From Vulcanococcus sp. (lineage in GTDB: Bacteria; Cyanobacteriota; Cyanobacteriia; PCC-6307; Cyanobiaceae), in the NCBI GenBank assembly GCA_019264575.1, contig JAHUZV010000024.1:248001-312000 (forward strand): DNA of 64,000 nucleotides, read 5' to 3'. The translations under genes were made by a program, and so were the position numbers. A model generated the notes under the pieces. The model saw only the letters and a list, made by a program, of their open reading frames with translations. It was not told where the DNA came from and searched no databases. Numbering within the stretch: the stretch's first letter is position 1; every line of letters begins with the position of its first letter. Below, in pieces: positions 1 to 8,004 of the stretch.

Positions 1-478
1 TGAGGAAGCCCAGATCCAGCTGTAGGCCGAAATCGCTCATCGCCTTGTTGAGGAAGCCGGCGTGGCGGGCCTCATCACGGGCCATGTGCGCAAAGCACTC
101 AGCTAGCAGCGGGTTCTTCTCTTTGATGCGGCGGCTCAGCTCCTTGTAGAGGAGGAAGCCGGAAAACTCAGAGGTGCAGCTCTGCTCGAGAAACTCCACG
201 AACACGCGGCGGGTCTCGGGATCGAGCTTGTCTGCTGCGCCTTCAAATTCTTCGTTGCGAACGAAGTGATGGCGGTTGTAGTCCTTGCGGAACTCTTCGC
301 AGATGGCTTCCAGCTCAGCCTCGTTGGGGCTGAGGTCCATGGCCGCCATGGCCTCGAAATCCGTGGTGTAGAAGCGCGGGGTGAGGATCGTGTCCTTCAC
401 CGGGTCCTTGATGGCCGGCGCGTCGGGTGTGCCGATGGCTGTTGCGGTATCGGGCGTGGCAACGGCGGGAGGCACCAT
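1..478 (-). CDS. acsF: Mg-protoporphyrin IX monomethyl ester (oxidative) cyclase, partial (C-terminus outside window)
   Basis: This is the aerobic cyclase that forms the fifth (isocyclic) ring of chlorophyll from Mg-protoporphyrin IX monomethyl ester. The frame read leftward from the ATG at 476-478 gives 159 codons and runs off the window edge, so only the N-terminal half is present. The visible protein has the family landmarks [14 protein letters not shown] near residue 30, [30 protein letters not shown], and the diiron ligand motif [17 protein letters not shown]. The family is normally about 340-360 residues. The neighbour upstream on the same strand is a DUF2996 gene about 110 bases away, so co-transcription is possible but not shown. 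Confidence 0.95.
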   Translation of the reverse strand, partial: MVPPAVATPDTATAIGTPDAPAIKDPVKDTILTPRFYTTDFEAMAAMDLSPNEAELEAICEEFRKDYNRHHFVRNEEFEGAADKLDPETRRVFVEFLEQSCTSEFSGFLLYKELSRRIKEKNPLLAECFAHMARDEARHAGFLNKAMSDFGLQLDLGFL

Positions 479-588
479 CGGGATGCAAGGTGGACGGGAA
501 GTCCATCGTAGGGGGATCTGAGGCGGCGCCGAGGCTCAACTTCACCAGCTGGAACTGAGTGCGGCGCCCTGGCGCTGCCCAGATCGGC

Positions 589-1020
589 CTAGTTGGCTCC
601 CAGCCACTTCTGGCCGTTGAGCCGCTGCACCAGGCGTGACACCAGCAGCGCCAGGGTCATCTTCTTCTCATCGATCAAGAACGACTCCAGCAGGCTCGGC
701 TCGGCGCCGGCCTCAGCCACGGCAATGGTTTTGGCGGAGCTGATCGAATCGCTGGTAAAGCACAACCAGAAGCGGCGCGCCTGAGGCAGCTCGCCGATCA
801 CCATCCAGCAGGGGCTGCCCACCACGGGCATCGCACCCTGCTCAAAGCGCAGCTCACAGCTGGGGCCCCCATAGGCCTCGATCTCCTTGGCGATCGCCGG
901 GATCAACAGGTTGGGGACGAAGTCGGCGAAGGGCTTGTCTTCCGGCGCAGGGGGTTTGGCCGGCTTGGCAGGAGCCGCTTCAGCCGGCTTGCTCTGGGCG
1001 GGCTGGGCGGAATCAGTCAC
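589..1020 (-). CDS. DUF2996 family protein
   Basis: A 143-residue protein of a family found mainly in cyanobacteria, with no established function. The first 30 residues are a low-complexity Ala/Pro/Lys linker (SKPAEAAPAKPAKPPAPED). The conserved part starts at DKPFADFVPNLLIPAIAKEI, has a CWMVIGEL strand, and ends in the characteristic block ESFLIDEKKMTLALLVSRL then VQRLNGQKWLGAN. No signal peptide or membrane segment is seen, so it is probably cytosolic. The family assignment is from remembered sequence similarity and is fairly secure; the function is unknown. Confidence 0.85.
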   Translation of the reverse strand: MTDSAQPAQSKPAEAAPAKPAKPPAPEDKPFADFVPNLLIPAIAKEIEAYGGPSCELRFEQGAMPVVGSPCWMVIGELPQARRFWLCFTSDSISSAKTIAVAEAGAEPSLLESFLIDEKKMTLALLVSRLVQRLNGQKWLGAN

Positions 1021-1060
1021 CGTCGCTGGCCTCGGGGAAGACGCAGGCGAACTTTAGGGA

Positions 1061-1567
1061 TCACCAGTCCTCGCTGAGCGGTGTGTTCCAGTCGTTGGCA
1101 TCGCTGGTGGGGGCCGGCTGTGCCGCTGCCCCAGGTGTGCTGGTGGGGGCTGATCCCTTGCGGATCACGCGAAAGGGCACCGACACGGTGGGTGCAGGCT
1201 CACCGGCGCCGCGGGGTGGACCGGCCCAGGTGGTTGCAGGCCGCGGGCTGGCTGCTGGCGGCTCGTCCCAGTTGTCGCCGAGGTCGGGTTGACCGCGTTC
1301 CTGGCTGTCCGGTGATGCGCTGCGCCGCCGCACCTGACGGCGCGCTGGTGTAACGGCGGCCTGCCCCTGGAGGGCCAATGCTGCACCGCCTGCGCTCATC
1401 GCAGCCCCCAGGCCGCTGGCGGCAGCCAGCCAACCTCCCAGGGGCCAGGCAGGGGAACTCCAGGTGAGCAGGCGCACGCTCACCGCTGGTTTGGGATTGA
1501 TTGCCGCCACCAGCAGCACCGCCAGCAGGGGGGAGAGCAGCGGGAGCAGCAGGATGCGTTGCAGCAC
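1061..1567 (-). CDS. hypothetical membrane protein with two N-terminal helices
   Basis: A 168-residue protein I do not recognise. Residues 3-23 (RILLLPLLSPLLAVLLVAA) and about 42-67 (a Gly/Ala-rich hydrophobic stretch after WPLGGWLAAASG) look like two membrane helices. The remaining 100 residues are a Pro/Ser/Arg-rich, probably disordered tail ending in DANDWNTPLSEDW. An acidic Trp-containing stretch (DLGDNWDEPP) sits mid-tail. The base composition matches the neighbouring core genes, which argues for a real gene. It lies between ubiX and DUF2996 on the same strand with short gaps, so it may belong to the same transcript. Confidence 0.6.
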   Translation of the reverse strand: MLQRILLLPLLSPLLAVLLVAAINPKPAVSVRLLTWSSPAWPLGGWLAAASGLGAAMSAGGAALALQGQAAVTPARRQVRRRSASPDSQERGQPDLGDNWDEPPAASPRPATTWAGPPRGAGEPAPTVSVPFRVIRKGSAPTSTPGAAAQPAPTSDANDWNTPLSEDW

Positions 1568-1586
1568 GATTCAGAGGGGCGGGGGC

Positions 1587-2216
1587 TCAGGGCTGAATCG
1601 GGCCGCTCCAGCGCTGCAGATTGCCCAGGTCATAGCCGAGGCAATCGAACACCCTGATCACCAGAAAGTCCACCATCTCTTCGATGCTCTTGGGTTGGTG
1701 GTACCAGGCGGGCACCGGCGGAGCAATGCGGGCTCCGGCTTCCGCCAAGGCGGTGAGGTTGCGCAGATGCACCAGGTTCCAGGGTGTCTCGCGAGGACAG
1801 ATCACCAGCGGCCGGCCTTCTTTGAGGTGCACATCGGCGCAGCGCTCGAGCAGATCGGTGGCCACGCCGGAGGCAATGCGCCCCACGGCTCCCATGGAAC
1901 AGGGCAGGATCACCATCCCGCGGGTGCGGTAGCTGCCGCTGGCGATGCCGGTGGCCTGATCGTTCCAGCGGTGGCAGCGCAGGGATCCGATGCGGCAGCC
2001 CGTGCGCTCCCTCCAGAACTGCTCCTGGGCTTCGGGCTCACTGGGCACGCGCACGCCCAGTTCTGCCTGCCACACGCCGATCGCGCCGCGGCTCACCACC
2101 AGCTCCACCCGTTCCTCGGCCTGCAGCAGTAGCTGCAGGGCTCGCTCAGCCAGGGGCTGGGCGCTGGCGCCGGACACTGCCAGAACGATGGGATCGCTGG
2201 TTTGAGCGTCGCTCAA
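1587..2216 (-). CDS. ubiX: flavin prenyltransferase UbiX
   Basis: UbiX joins a dimethylallyl group to FMN to make the prenylated flavin used by UbiD-type decarboxylases; the substrate is dimethylallyl (mono)phosphate. The protein of about 209 residues shows the flavin-binding start IVLAVSGASAQP, SYRTRGMVILPCSMG, VGRIASGVATDLLERCADV and the family block PLVICPRETPWNLVHLRNL. No ATG fits the N-terminus. I chose the TTG at 2214-2216 because the conserved part begins nine codons later and the TTG lies four bases beyond the stop of the upstream RNB-like gene, implying translational coupling. An upstream frame extension would only run into that gene. Confidence 0.92.
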   Translation of the reverse strand: MSDAQTSDPIVLAVSGASAQPLAERALQLLLQAEERVELVVSRGAIGVWQAELGVRVPSEPEAQEQFWRERTGCRIGSLRCHRWNDQATGIASGSYRTRGMVILPCSMGAVGRIASGVATDLLERCADVHLKEGRPLVICPRETPWNLVHLRNLTALAEAGARIAPPVPAWYHQPKSIEEMVDFLVIRVFDCLGYDLGNLQRWSGPIQP

Positions 2217-2220
2217 TCGA

Positions 2221-4524
2221 TCACTCCTCGCCCGCGTCGCCGCTGGACTCTTGGTCGTGGTGACTGTCGTGGTCGCCGTCGGGCACGTATTCCTCGTAGC
2301 CCTCCGGCAGCACCACCGCCAGATCGATCTGATGGCGCAGCACATCCACTTTCTGGATGGTCACCTCCACTGCGTCACCGAGCATGTAAGTGCGGCGGTT
2401 CTTGCGGCCCACCAGCCGGTTCTGGCGTGAGCGGTACTCGTACCAGTCGTCCTTGAGGGAGCTCACGTGCACCAGGCCCTCTACCTGGGAGGGGGGCACC
2501 TCCACAAAGAAGCCATAGCTCTGCACGCCGCTGATCACACCGGTGAGGGTCTGACCCACCAGCGGTTCGGCCTGGCGGGCCTGGGCCATCGCCAGGGCAT
2601 CGGCTTGGAGGTCTGCGGCGAAGCGGCAGCGGCCATTGAGTCGATGCAACAGCGCTGCGCTGCGGCCCTCCTCCAGCGGCTGGATTTGGCTGGGGGGCAT
2701 CAGCGGCCAATCGATCAGGCCGTGGCTGCTGTCACCGGCGATGTCCACCCGCGTTTTGTGGCGCACAGACGGCCGGTCTTTGCCTTCGCTCAGCAGCAGG
2801 CTCAGCACGTGCTGGTTCCAGAGATCGGCGTAGTGCAGGCCGGGGCAACACCAGGGCGCCAGGGCCACTGCTTCGCCGGCCAGCGCATTGGCACCGGCTT
2901 CGTTGCTGAAGGTGACGGGTTTAAGCGGCTCGCGCAGCTGCTGTTGCAGCACCCGGCAGCGATCGCTGCCGGCAAAGGCCTGGGCCAGCTCCTGGGCGGT
3001 GGCGTTGCCATCGGCGGAGAGCTCCAGGGGGATCTCCAGGGCCAGGGCCGCCTTGGCGACATCGTTGAGCGCCTCCGCATCGGGGGCAGGGTTCACCGCG
3101 AAGATCGCCGGCAGCTCCAGCGCCGCGAGGTGGCGGCCGAGGGCGCGATGGGCGGGCAGCACCAGTTCACGCAGCAAGCCGGAGGGCTCGGTGGCGGGAT
3201 CGAGCTGCACCAGCCAACCCTGGCGGCTTTCGTCCGGTTCGGGAATAGCCAGATCGGCTAGATCGTCGATGGCGGGCATCGCCAGATCGAGATCAATCGA
3301 GCCGCTGGCTAGCCGCTGCTGACGCAGCAGCTGGGCCAGCTCGATCAATGGCTCCAGCAGCGGGAGCTGATCCTTAAGGGCCTTGAGCGCGGCTGGTGTG
3401 GTGCGGGCTTTGGGTTTGCGTTCGGCCAGGGCTTGCAGTGCCTTGGCATCCACCACGGCATCCACCCGAATGGTGCTGCGGCAGAAGCGGTAATGCTCTA
3501 GGCAGCCCTCCGCGTTGAGCTCCAGCACCACCGAGAGCGCGGCTTCACTGCTGCCCGGCTTGAAGGCTGCGGCTTTGGTGAGGGCGGCCGGCAGCAGGGG
3601 CAGCCAACTGCTGCCGAGGCAGAGCGCTTCGGCTTGCTCACGCAGATGTTGATCGAGCGCGCTGGCAAACCCCACTCGCTCGGCCACGGCAGGGGCGTGC
3701 ACCCACAGCTTGTGCCCGGTTTCTGTGCTCTCCAGCGACACCGCCGGCAGGATCGGTGCCTCGGCACTGCTCCAGGGCTGCAGCAGCAGGGTGGGCAGCG
3801 CTGTGAGGTCGTCTCTGTCTTTGGCCTCGATGCTCTTGAGCGTGGCCTTGGGGGCGGCTGGCTGCTCGCGCAGGCCGTGCTTGGTGATCAGCAGGTCCAG
3901 GTCGGCTTCCGGGCCGGCGTTCACCGGCAGGCTGCGGGCCACATGCCCTTGGGAGGGCAGCTGGCCCACTGGATAGCGATCCACCTTCACCTCCACTACC
4001 GCTTCATCGGCGGGTTTGAGGTATTGGCTGTCGCTGGCGGGTAGCTCGATCGTGGCGAGCAGCCGGTCATCGAGGGGAACAGCGAGCAGGCGCTCGTTCT
4101 GTTGCTCCACCTGGGCCAGCAGGCTGGTGGTGCTGCGCTCGAGGATGCACTGCACGCCACCTTCGGGTGAGCGCCGCCGGCCCCCCTCGCGGGTGATGCG
4201 CACCAGCACGCGATCGCCGTTCCAGGCGTGGTTGAGCTGGTTGTCGCGGATGTAGATGTCTTCGCCGCCGTCGTCCCGCAGGGCGAAGCAGAAGCCCTTG
4301 CTGCTGCAGCGCAGGCGGGCTTCGATCAGCCCCTCATCCTCAACGCGGCTGATGCCGGCTTCCGTTTCCTCGAGCACCCCCACGCGCACCAGGGCGGTGA
4401 GGGCGATGCGCAGTTGCTCCTGATCGGCTTTGCTACCGAGCCCCAGGGCTTTCTCCAGGGCACTGAGGCTGCGTTGCTCCTGAGCGGGGAGCTGGTCGAT
4501 CAGGTCGGCGACCGTGAATTTCAT
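2221..4524 (-). CDS. RNase II/RNase R (RNB) family protein with degenerate catalytic motifs
   Basis: A 767-residue protein with the RNase II/R architecture: N-terminal winged-helix/cold-shock-like region (to about 180), a central RNB-like domain, and a C-terminal S1 domain (GQTLTGVISGVQSYGFFVEV). RNB enzymes are processive 3'-to-5' exoribonucleases. Here the catalytic Asp cluster reads EAKDRDD, keeping three aspartates but replacing the first by a non-acidic residue, and the usual RRYxDLxxHR motif reads LHYADLWNQH, so the catalytic arginines are lost. It may be a weak nuclease or an RNA-binding protein. The ATG at 4524 gives MKFTVADLIDQL; longer starts lack support. It precedes ubiX by four bases. 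Confidence 0.85.
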   Translation of the reverse strand: MKFTVADLIDQLPAQEQRSLSALEKALGLGSKADQEQLRIALTALVRVGVLEETEAGISRVEDEGLIEARLRCSSKGFCFALRDDGGEDIYIRDNQLNHAWNGDRVLVRITREGGRRRSPEGGVQCILERSTTSLLAQVEQQNERLLAVPLDDRLLATIELPASDSQYLKPADEAVVEVKVDRYPVGQLPSQGHVARSLPVNAGPEADLDLLITKHGLREQPAAPKATLKSIEAKDRDDLTALPTLLLQPWSSAEAPILPAVSLESTETGHKLWVHAPAVAERVGFASALDQHLREQAEALCLGSSWLPLLPAALTKAAAFKPGSSEAALSVVLELNAEGCLEHYRFCRSTIRVDAVVDAKALQALAERKPKARTTPAALKALKDQLPLLEPLIELAQLLRQQRLASGSIDLDLAMPAIDDLADLAIPEPDESRQGWLVQLDPATEPSGLLRELVLPAHRALGRHLAALELPAIFAVNPAPDAEALNDVAKAALALEIPLELSADGNATAQELAQAFAGSDRCRVLQQQLREPLKPVTFSNEAGANALAGEAVALAPWCCPGLHYADLWNQHVLSLLLSEGKDRPSVRHKTRVDIAGDSSHGLIDWPLMPPSQIQPLEEGRSAALLHRLNGRCRFAADLQADALAMAQARQAEPLVGQTLTGVISGVQSYGFFVEVPPSQVEGLVHVSSLKDDWYEYRSRQNRLVGRKNRRTYMLGDAVEVTIQKVDVLRHQIDLAVVLPEGYEEYVPDGDHDSHHDQESSGDAGEE

Positions 4525-4633
4525 GATGTTCAAGGGGCATCGGTGGCCTTGACGCCCCGACGATCTGGGTGCCTGGTTCTGGAGACGGCCAACGCCCCCG
4601 GAACTGCACGAACCCATTCAATCTAGAGGGCGG

Positions 4634-4927
4634 TCAACCTTCCGGCTCGGACTCTTGGCCGGCCTTGAGCAGTAGGCGGGTGCCGATCACCAGAAACCCC
4701 ACCGACGCGGCCAGCTGCAGGGCATCGGCTGGAATCACGGCCGACAGGGACCCCCCAGCTCCGGCTCCCAGCAGGCTGGCGAGTACCAGGGCCGCGCTGC
4801 TGCCGGCGAACACGGCGCCGCTGCGGCTGGAGGTGCCGCTGATCGTCACGATCGCGAGCTGGGTTTTGTCGCCCAGCTCCGCCAGAAACACCGTGGCGAA
4901 GGTGGAGGCCAGAAGCGGCAACTGCAT
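4634..4927 (-). CDS. half-size Gdt1/UPF0016 family manganese exporter subunit (second of pair)
   Basis: A 97-residue membrane protein with one copy of the UPF0016/Gdt1 signature ELGDKTQLA near residue 18 and three predicted helices. Full-length family members (TMEM165, Gdt1, cyanobacterial Mnx) have two such repeats in one chain and move Mn2+ or Ca2+ out of the cytosol. Here the repeats are two adjacent genes, so the active form is probably a heterodimer. The ATG at 4927 gives MQLPLLASTFATVFLAELGD. The partner starts 32 bases upstream on the same strand. Cyanobacterial half-size proteins of this kind have been described as hemi manganese exchangers. Confidence 0.88.
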   Translation of the reverse strand: MQLPLLASTFATVFLAELGDKTQLAIVTISGTSSRSGAVFAGSSAALVLASLLGAGAGGSLSAVIPADALQLAASVGFLVIGTRLLLKAGQESEPEG

Positions 4928-4959
4928 GGTGAGGGAGCTCAGGGGCGGCGGGACGGTGA

Positions 4960-5325
4960 TCAGGTGAGGGGAAACATGCTCATGGCGGCCTGCCGGCCCA
5001 GCCACAGCCCCAGGCCGATCATCAGGATCCCAGCCAAGCGCTCCAGCTGTTGCGGGGGCAGCACGCGCGAGAGCCAGCGGCCCAGCAGCACGCCCACCAG
5101 GCTGGAGCTGATCAGGGCCAACGAGGCACCCACGAACACCAGCACCGGCCGGCCTGATTCGGCGGAGAGCAGCAGCGCGGCCAGCTGAGTCTTGTCGCCC
5201 AGTTCCGCGAGGAACACCGTGGTGAAGGTGGTGAGAAACACCGCCCCGAAGCTGCCGGCCTTGTCGGCATCGCTGCTGGCCTCAGGGCTGCTGGCGGGCT
5301 TGGGCTCGTCGCTTGGTTCGGCCAT
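4960..5325 (-). CDS. half-size Gdt1/UPF0016 family manganese exporter subunit (first of pair)
   Basis: A 121-residue membrane protein with a 25-residue acidic/Ser-rich cytosolic N-terminus, then the repeat motif TVFLAELGDKTQLAALLLSA and two more helices. It is the partner of the half-size protein encoded just downstream. The Glu-Gly-Asp-Lys-Thr motif carries the acidic residues that bind the transported cation in this family. The likely role is Mn2+ efflux to the periplasm or thylakoid lumen, which matters for photosystem II assembly and Mn detoxification. The adjacent Cys-cluster gene lies 26 bases upstream, so the three genes may be one transcript. Confidence 0.88.
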   Translation of the reverse strand: MAEPSDEPKPASSPEASSDADKAGSFGAVFLTTFTTVFLAELGDKTQLAALLLSAESGRPVLVFVGASLALISSSLVGVLLGRWLSRVLPPQQLERLAGILMIGLGLWLGRQAAMSMFPLT

Positions 5326-5351
5326 CGGCGGGGCTGGAGGTGGCGCGGATC

Positions 5352-5714
5352 TCAGGGAGCCGGCTGACGGATCGCCTGCTCAAATCGCTTCATCACCATG
5401 CCACGACCGCCGTGTTCGCAGCGGATCTGCTGGCGGCAGCAGGCGATGGCGAACGCGTTGGCCTCCTCAGAGGCCACTCCAAACAAGCCCGCCAGGTTTT
5501 CAACCCGGCAGAAGAAGGGGCGCTCGTCGTAGATGCGGCAACTGCTGGATCCGGTGTCGTAGTGGATGCACCAGCCATCGGGGCCCACCATCTCGAGGTA
5601 TTGCTGCTGCTGCTCAGGGCTGAGGGCCTCTAAGGCCTCATTGCGTTCGCCCGGATCGAGCCGGCAGCACGACCCGCAACCGCTGATGCAGCGCCACTGC
5701 AGCGTTTCGCTCAT
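5352..5714 (-). CDS. YkgJ-type cysteine cluster protein (putative metal-binding)
   Basis: A 120-residue protein whose N-terminus CISGCGSCCRLDP matches the CxxxCxxCC cluster of the YkgJ/UPF0153 family, thought to bind Zn or Fe. Further cysteines occur at GWCIHYD, SSSCRIYDERPFFCRVE and AIACCRQQIRCEH, and the RPFFCR block is typical of the family. No signal peptide or membrane segment. The molecular function of the family is unproven. It is the first gene ahead of the two half-size manganese exporters, which makes a metal-related role attractive, but that is inference. Confidence 0.85.
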   Translation of the reverse strand: MSETLQWRCISGCGSCCRLDPGERNEALEALSPEQQQQYLEMVGPDGWCIHYDTGSSSCRIYDERPFFCRVENLAGLFGVASEEANAFAIACCRQQIRCEHGGRGMVMKRFEQAIRQPAP

Positions 5715-5722
5715 CGGCCCAG

Positions 5723-5741
5723 CTGTGACAACCCGTCACAG
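5723..5741. promoter_or_regulatory. inverted repeat CTGTGAC-N5-GTCACAG in a divergent intergenic region
   Basis: Seven-base perfect arms (CTGTGAC / GTCACAG) separated by AACCC lie in the 108-base gap between the Cys-cluster gene (minus) and psb30 (plus), only 8 bases from the former's start. The arms contain the TGTGA/TCACA half-sites of CRP-type regulators, but the half-sites are 7 apart instead of the classical 6, so it could also be a small RNA hairpin. Direct sequence observation; the role is a guess. Confidence 0.35.
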
Positions 5742-5822
5742 CAGCTTGCAGCAGCACGCGTTGGGCAGGAGTGCGGACCGTAGGCTGGTGGGCGAACGTT
5801 CAGCCTGCAGAGCCGCTCACCC

Positions 5823-5930
5823 ATGGGAATCGATTTCCATCTGATCGCCAACTTTGCGGCCCTTTTCCTGATCACGATTGCTGGCCCCGCCGTGATCTTC
5901 ATCCTCTTCTACCGCCGCGGCGCCCTCTGA
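5823..5930 (+). CDS. psb30: photosystem II reaction center protein Psb30 (Ycf12)
   Basis: A 35-residue single-helix protein reading [18 protein letters not shown] then [17 protein letters not shown]. The [13 protein letters not shown] ending is the signature of Psb30/Ycf12, a small peripheral subunit of photosystem II in the thylakoid membrane that stabilises the complex. The ATG at 5823 is the only plausible start, and the gene is followed 30 bases later by a strong terminator. It is transcribed alone, divergent from the Cys-cluster/Mn-exporter group and convergent with recJ. Confidence 0.93.
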   Translation: MGIDFHLIANFAALFLITIAGPAVIFILFYRRGAL

Positions 5931-5960
5931 TCCGCGCTCATTGATCGCGTCACTCGCAGA

Positions 5961-5992
5961 CCCCAGGTTCCCCACGGAACTTGGGGTTTTTT
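5961..5992 (+). terminator. Rho-independent terminator downstream of psb30
   Basis: An 11-base stem (CCCCAGGTTCC / GGAACTTGGGG, one G-U pair) with a 4-base loop is followed directly by TTTTTTG. It lies 30 bases after the psb30 stop and 13 bases before the recJ stop on the opposite strand. Confidence 0.88.
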
Positions 5993-6004
5993 GTTGCAGC
6001 AGTG

Positions 6005-7915
6005 CTAAGCCGCTAGCCCCATTGCCATGGCGGCGTCTTGCAACAGGGCCTGCACGTAGGGGTGGGAGCCGCTGGGGTGGTCGCTGCTGACCCTGCAACC
6101 GCCCGCCCGATCCGGCTGGCCCCGCAGCTCTTCACCGGCGGCATTGCGGATCACCAGCGCGTCGCCGTCGCGGCTCACCCAGTACTGGCGGTTGCAGCGC
6201 TCCAGCATCAGGCCATTGCCAGAGCTGGCGCGCAGGGCAGCGATCTCGAGCTGCAGTTGTTCGGTGCCGTTCCAGCGGTTGAGCCGCAGCTGGAAGGCCA
6301 CATCCACCTCAGCTGGCAGGTTCTCCTCGCTGCCCCAACGCCAGGCGATGGCGCGCATCGAAGCGTCGCCCTGGCGCAGGGTGAGCTGCAGATGACCGCC
6401 GCGCAGCAGCCGCTGTTGGCTGATGCGGCAGCGGCTGCTCCAGAACAGCGGAGCGGGGTGTCCACTGCCGAAGGGTTCGAGCCGCTGCAATTGCTGCCAG
6501 AACTGCGGGGTCAGCTCATGGAGCTGCACCAGAGCTTCCGGCTCCACCACGCGCAGGCCGCCCTGCTGCTTCAGCCAGGTGTCGGCACGTGCGTTCAAGC
6601 GTTCATGCAGGGCCGTGATCTGCTCGGCCCGCACCGTGAAGCCACCGGCGGCCGGGTGCCCGCCGTGGCGCTCCAACAGATCACTGCAGGCCTGCAGCGC
6701 TGCATCCACAGCGAAGCCCCGTGGGGCCCGTACGGAGGCCCGGAGCCGGCCATCCCCCTCGGAAGCGAGCAGCGCAACCGGTAGCCCGAAGGCCTCCACC
6801 AGCCGCGCCGCCACGATCCCGATCACGCCTTGATGCCAATGGCTCTGGGCGAGCAGCAGGAAGGGGCTGCGCTGATCGCCGTCCGCCTCCACCAGTGCCC
6901 GCGCCTCCGCTTCGATGGCATCACAGAGGTCGCGGCGTTGGCGGTTGAGCTGCTCGCACTGCCGCGCCAGCTCCAGGGCTTCGTCTTCATCGGCTGTGGT
7001 GAGCAGATCCACCACCAATTGCGGGTCCCCGAGGCGCCCGACGGCGTTGATGCGCGGTGCGATCTGAAAGCCCACAGCTCCGGCATCCACCGGCGCATCG
7101 TCCAAGCCAGCCACCTGCTGCAGCGCCTGCAGGCCGGCCAGGCCGCTGCGTTTGAGCGCCGGCAGGCCATCGATCAACCAGCGCCGGTTCACCCCCTGCA
7201 GCGGAGCCATGTCGGCGATGGTGCCGATGCAGAAGAGGTCGCGGGCCATGGCCAGCCCCTGCTCGGAGCGGCAGTTGCGGGCCAGCGCCATGGCCAACAC
7301 GTAGGCCAGCCCCACCCCCGCAAGCCCCCTGTACGGCGAGTGCTCTGGGGTGCAGGCGGGGTGCAGCAAGGCCAAGAGGGGCGGCAGCTCCTCCGGCAGG
7401 GTGTGGTGGTCGGTCACCACCACGTCCATCTCCAGCTGCTGGGCCCGCAGCAGGGCCTCGCGGGCGGCCACACCGTTGTCCACGGTGACGAGCAGGCGGA
7501 TTCCGTCGGCGGCCAGCCGTTCCACCATGCCGCTGTTGAGGCCGTAGCCGTCATCGAGGCGGCTGGGGATCTCCGCTTGTGGTTGCGCGCCCAGGTGGCG
7601 CAGAACCCCCACCAGCAGAGCGGTGCTGGTCATGCCGTCGGCGTCGTAATCGCCGCAGATGGCCAGCCGCTCGCCCTGTTTGCAGGCCTGGCGTAACCGC
7701 TGAACGGCCTTGCCTAAATCAGGGAAGTGGCGGCGTGGATCCGGCGCGGGGGCCGGATTGAGCAAGGCCTCGATCGCCGCGCTGTCGCTGTAGCCGCGGC
7801 GTTGCAGCACCGCCAGCAGCGGATCACACAAGCCGGTGGCTTGCAGCTCGGGATTGATCTGAACTGGAGCCGGACACTGCCAGCGCTGCTCGGAGGGAAG
7901 AGGGAGCAACACCAA
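6005..7915 (-). CDS. recJ: single-stranded-DNA-specific exonuclease RecJ
   Basis: A 636-residue DHH-superfamily nuclease that degrades single-stranded DNA 5' to 3' in recombination and mismatch repair. The conserved motifs are in order: ICGDYDADGMTST (about residue 86), TVDNGV, VVVTDHHTLPEE (the DHH motif), APRINAVGRLGDP, and the DHHA1 motif GGHPAAGGF near residue 400, followed by a C-terminal OB-fold region. The length is close to other cyanobacterial RecJ proteins. It stands alone, convergent with psb30 and divergent from the HAD phosphatase gene. Confidence 0.95.
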   Translation of the reverse strand: MVLLPLPSEQRWQCPAPVQINPELQATGLCDPLLAVLQRRGYSDSAAIEALLNPAPAPDPRRHFPDLGKAVQRLRQACKQGERLAICGDYDADGMTSTALLVGVLRHLGAQPQAEIPSRLDDGYGLNSGMVERLAADGIRLLVTVDNGVAAREALLRAQQLEMDVVVTDHHTLPEELPPLLALLHPACTPEHSPYRGLAGVGLAYVLAMALARNCRSEQGLAMARDLFCIGTIADMAPLQGVNRRWLIDGLPALKRSGLAGLQALQQVAGLDDAPVDAGAVGFQIAPRINAVGRLGDPQLVVDLLTTADEDEALELARQCEQLNRQRRDLCDAIEAEARALVEADGDQRSPFLLLAQSHWHQGVIGIVAARLVEAFGLPVALLASEGDGRLRASVRAPRGFAVDAALQACSDLLERHGGHPAAGGFTVRAEQITALHERLNARADTWLKQQGGLRVVEPEALVQLHELTPQFWQQLQRLEPFGSGHPAPLFWSSRCRISQQRLLRGGHLQLTLRQGDASMRAIAWRWGSEENLPAEVDVAFQLRLNRWNGTEQLQLEIAALRASSGNGLMLERCNRQYWVSRDGDALVIRNAAGEELRGQPDRAGGCRVSSDHPSGSHPYVQALLQDAAMAMGLAA

Positions 7916-8004
7916 GGGTTCAGACTTGCTCCATTCTGCGGGGCGCTGCCGCAGCGTCCACAGGCTTAGTGCGGCTTCGATCCACTCCTTAGCCTGCAGG
8001 TCCG

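Noticed and set aside
266..511. Plus-strand frame over acsF
   Set aside because: It is an antisense shadow of the acsF coding frame, with the arginine/glycine-rich composition typical of GC-rich shadows and no family features.
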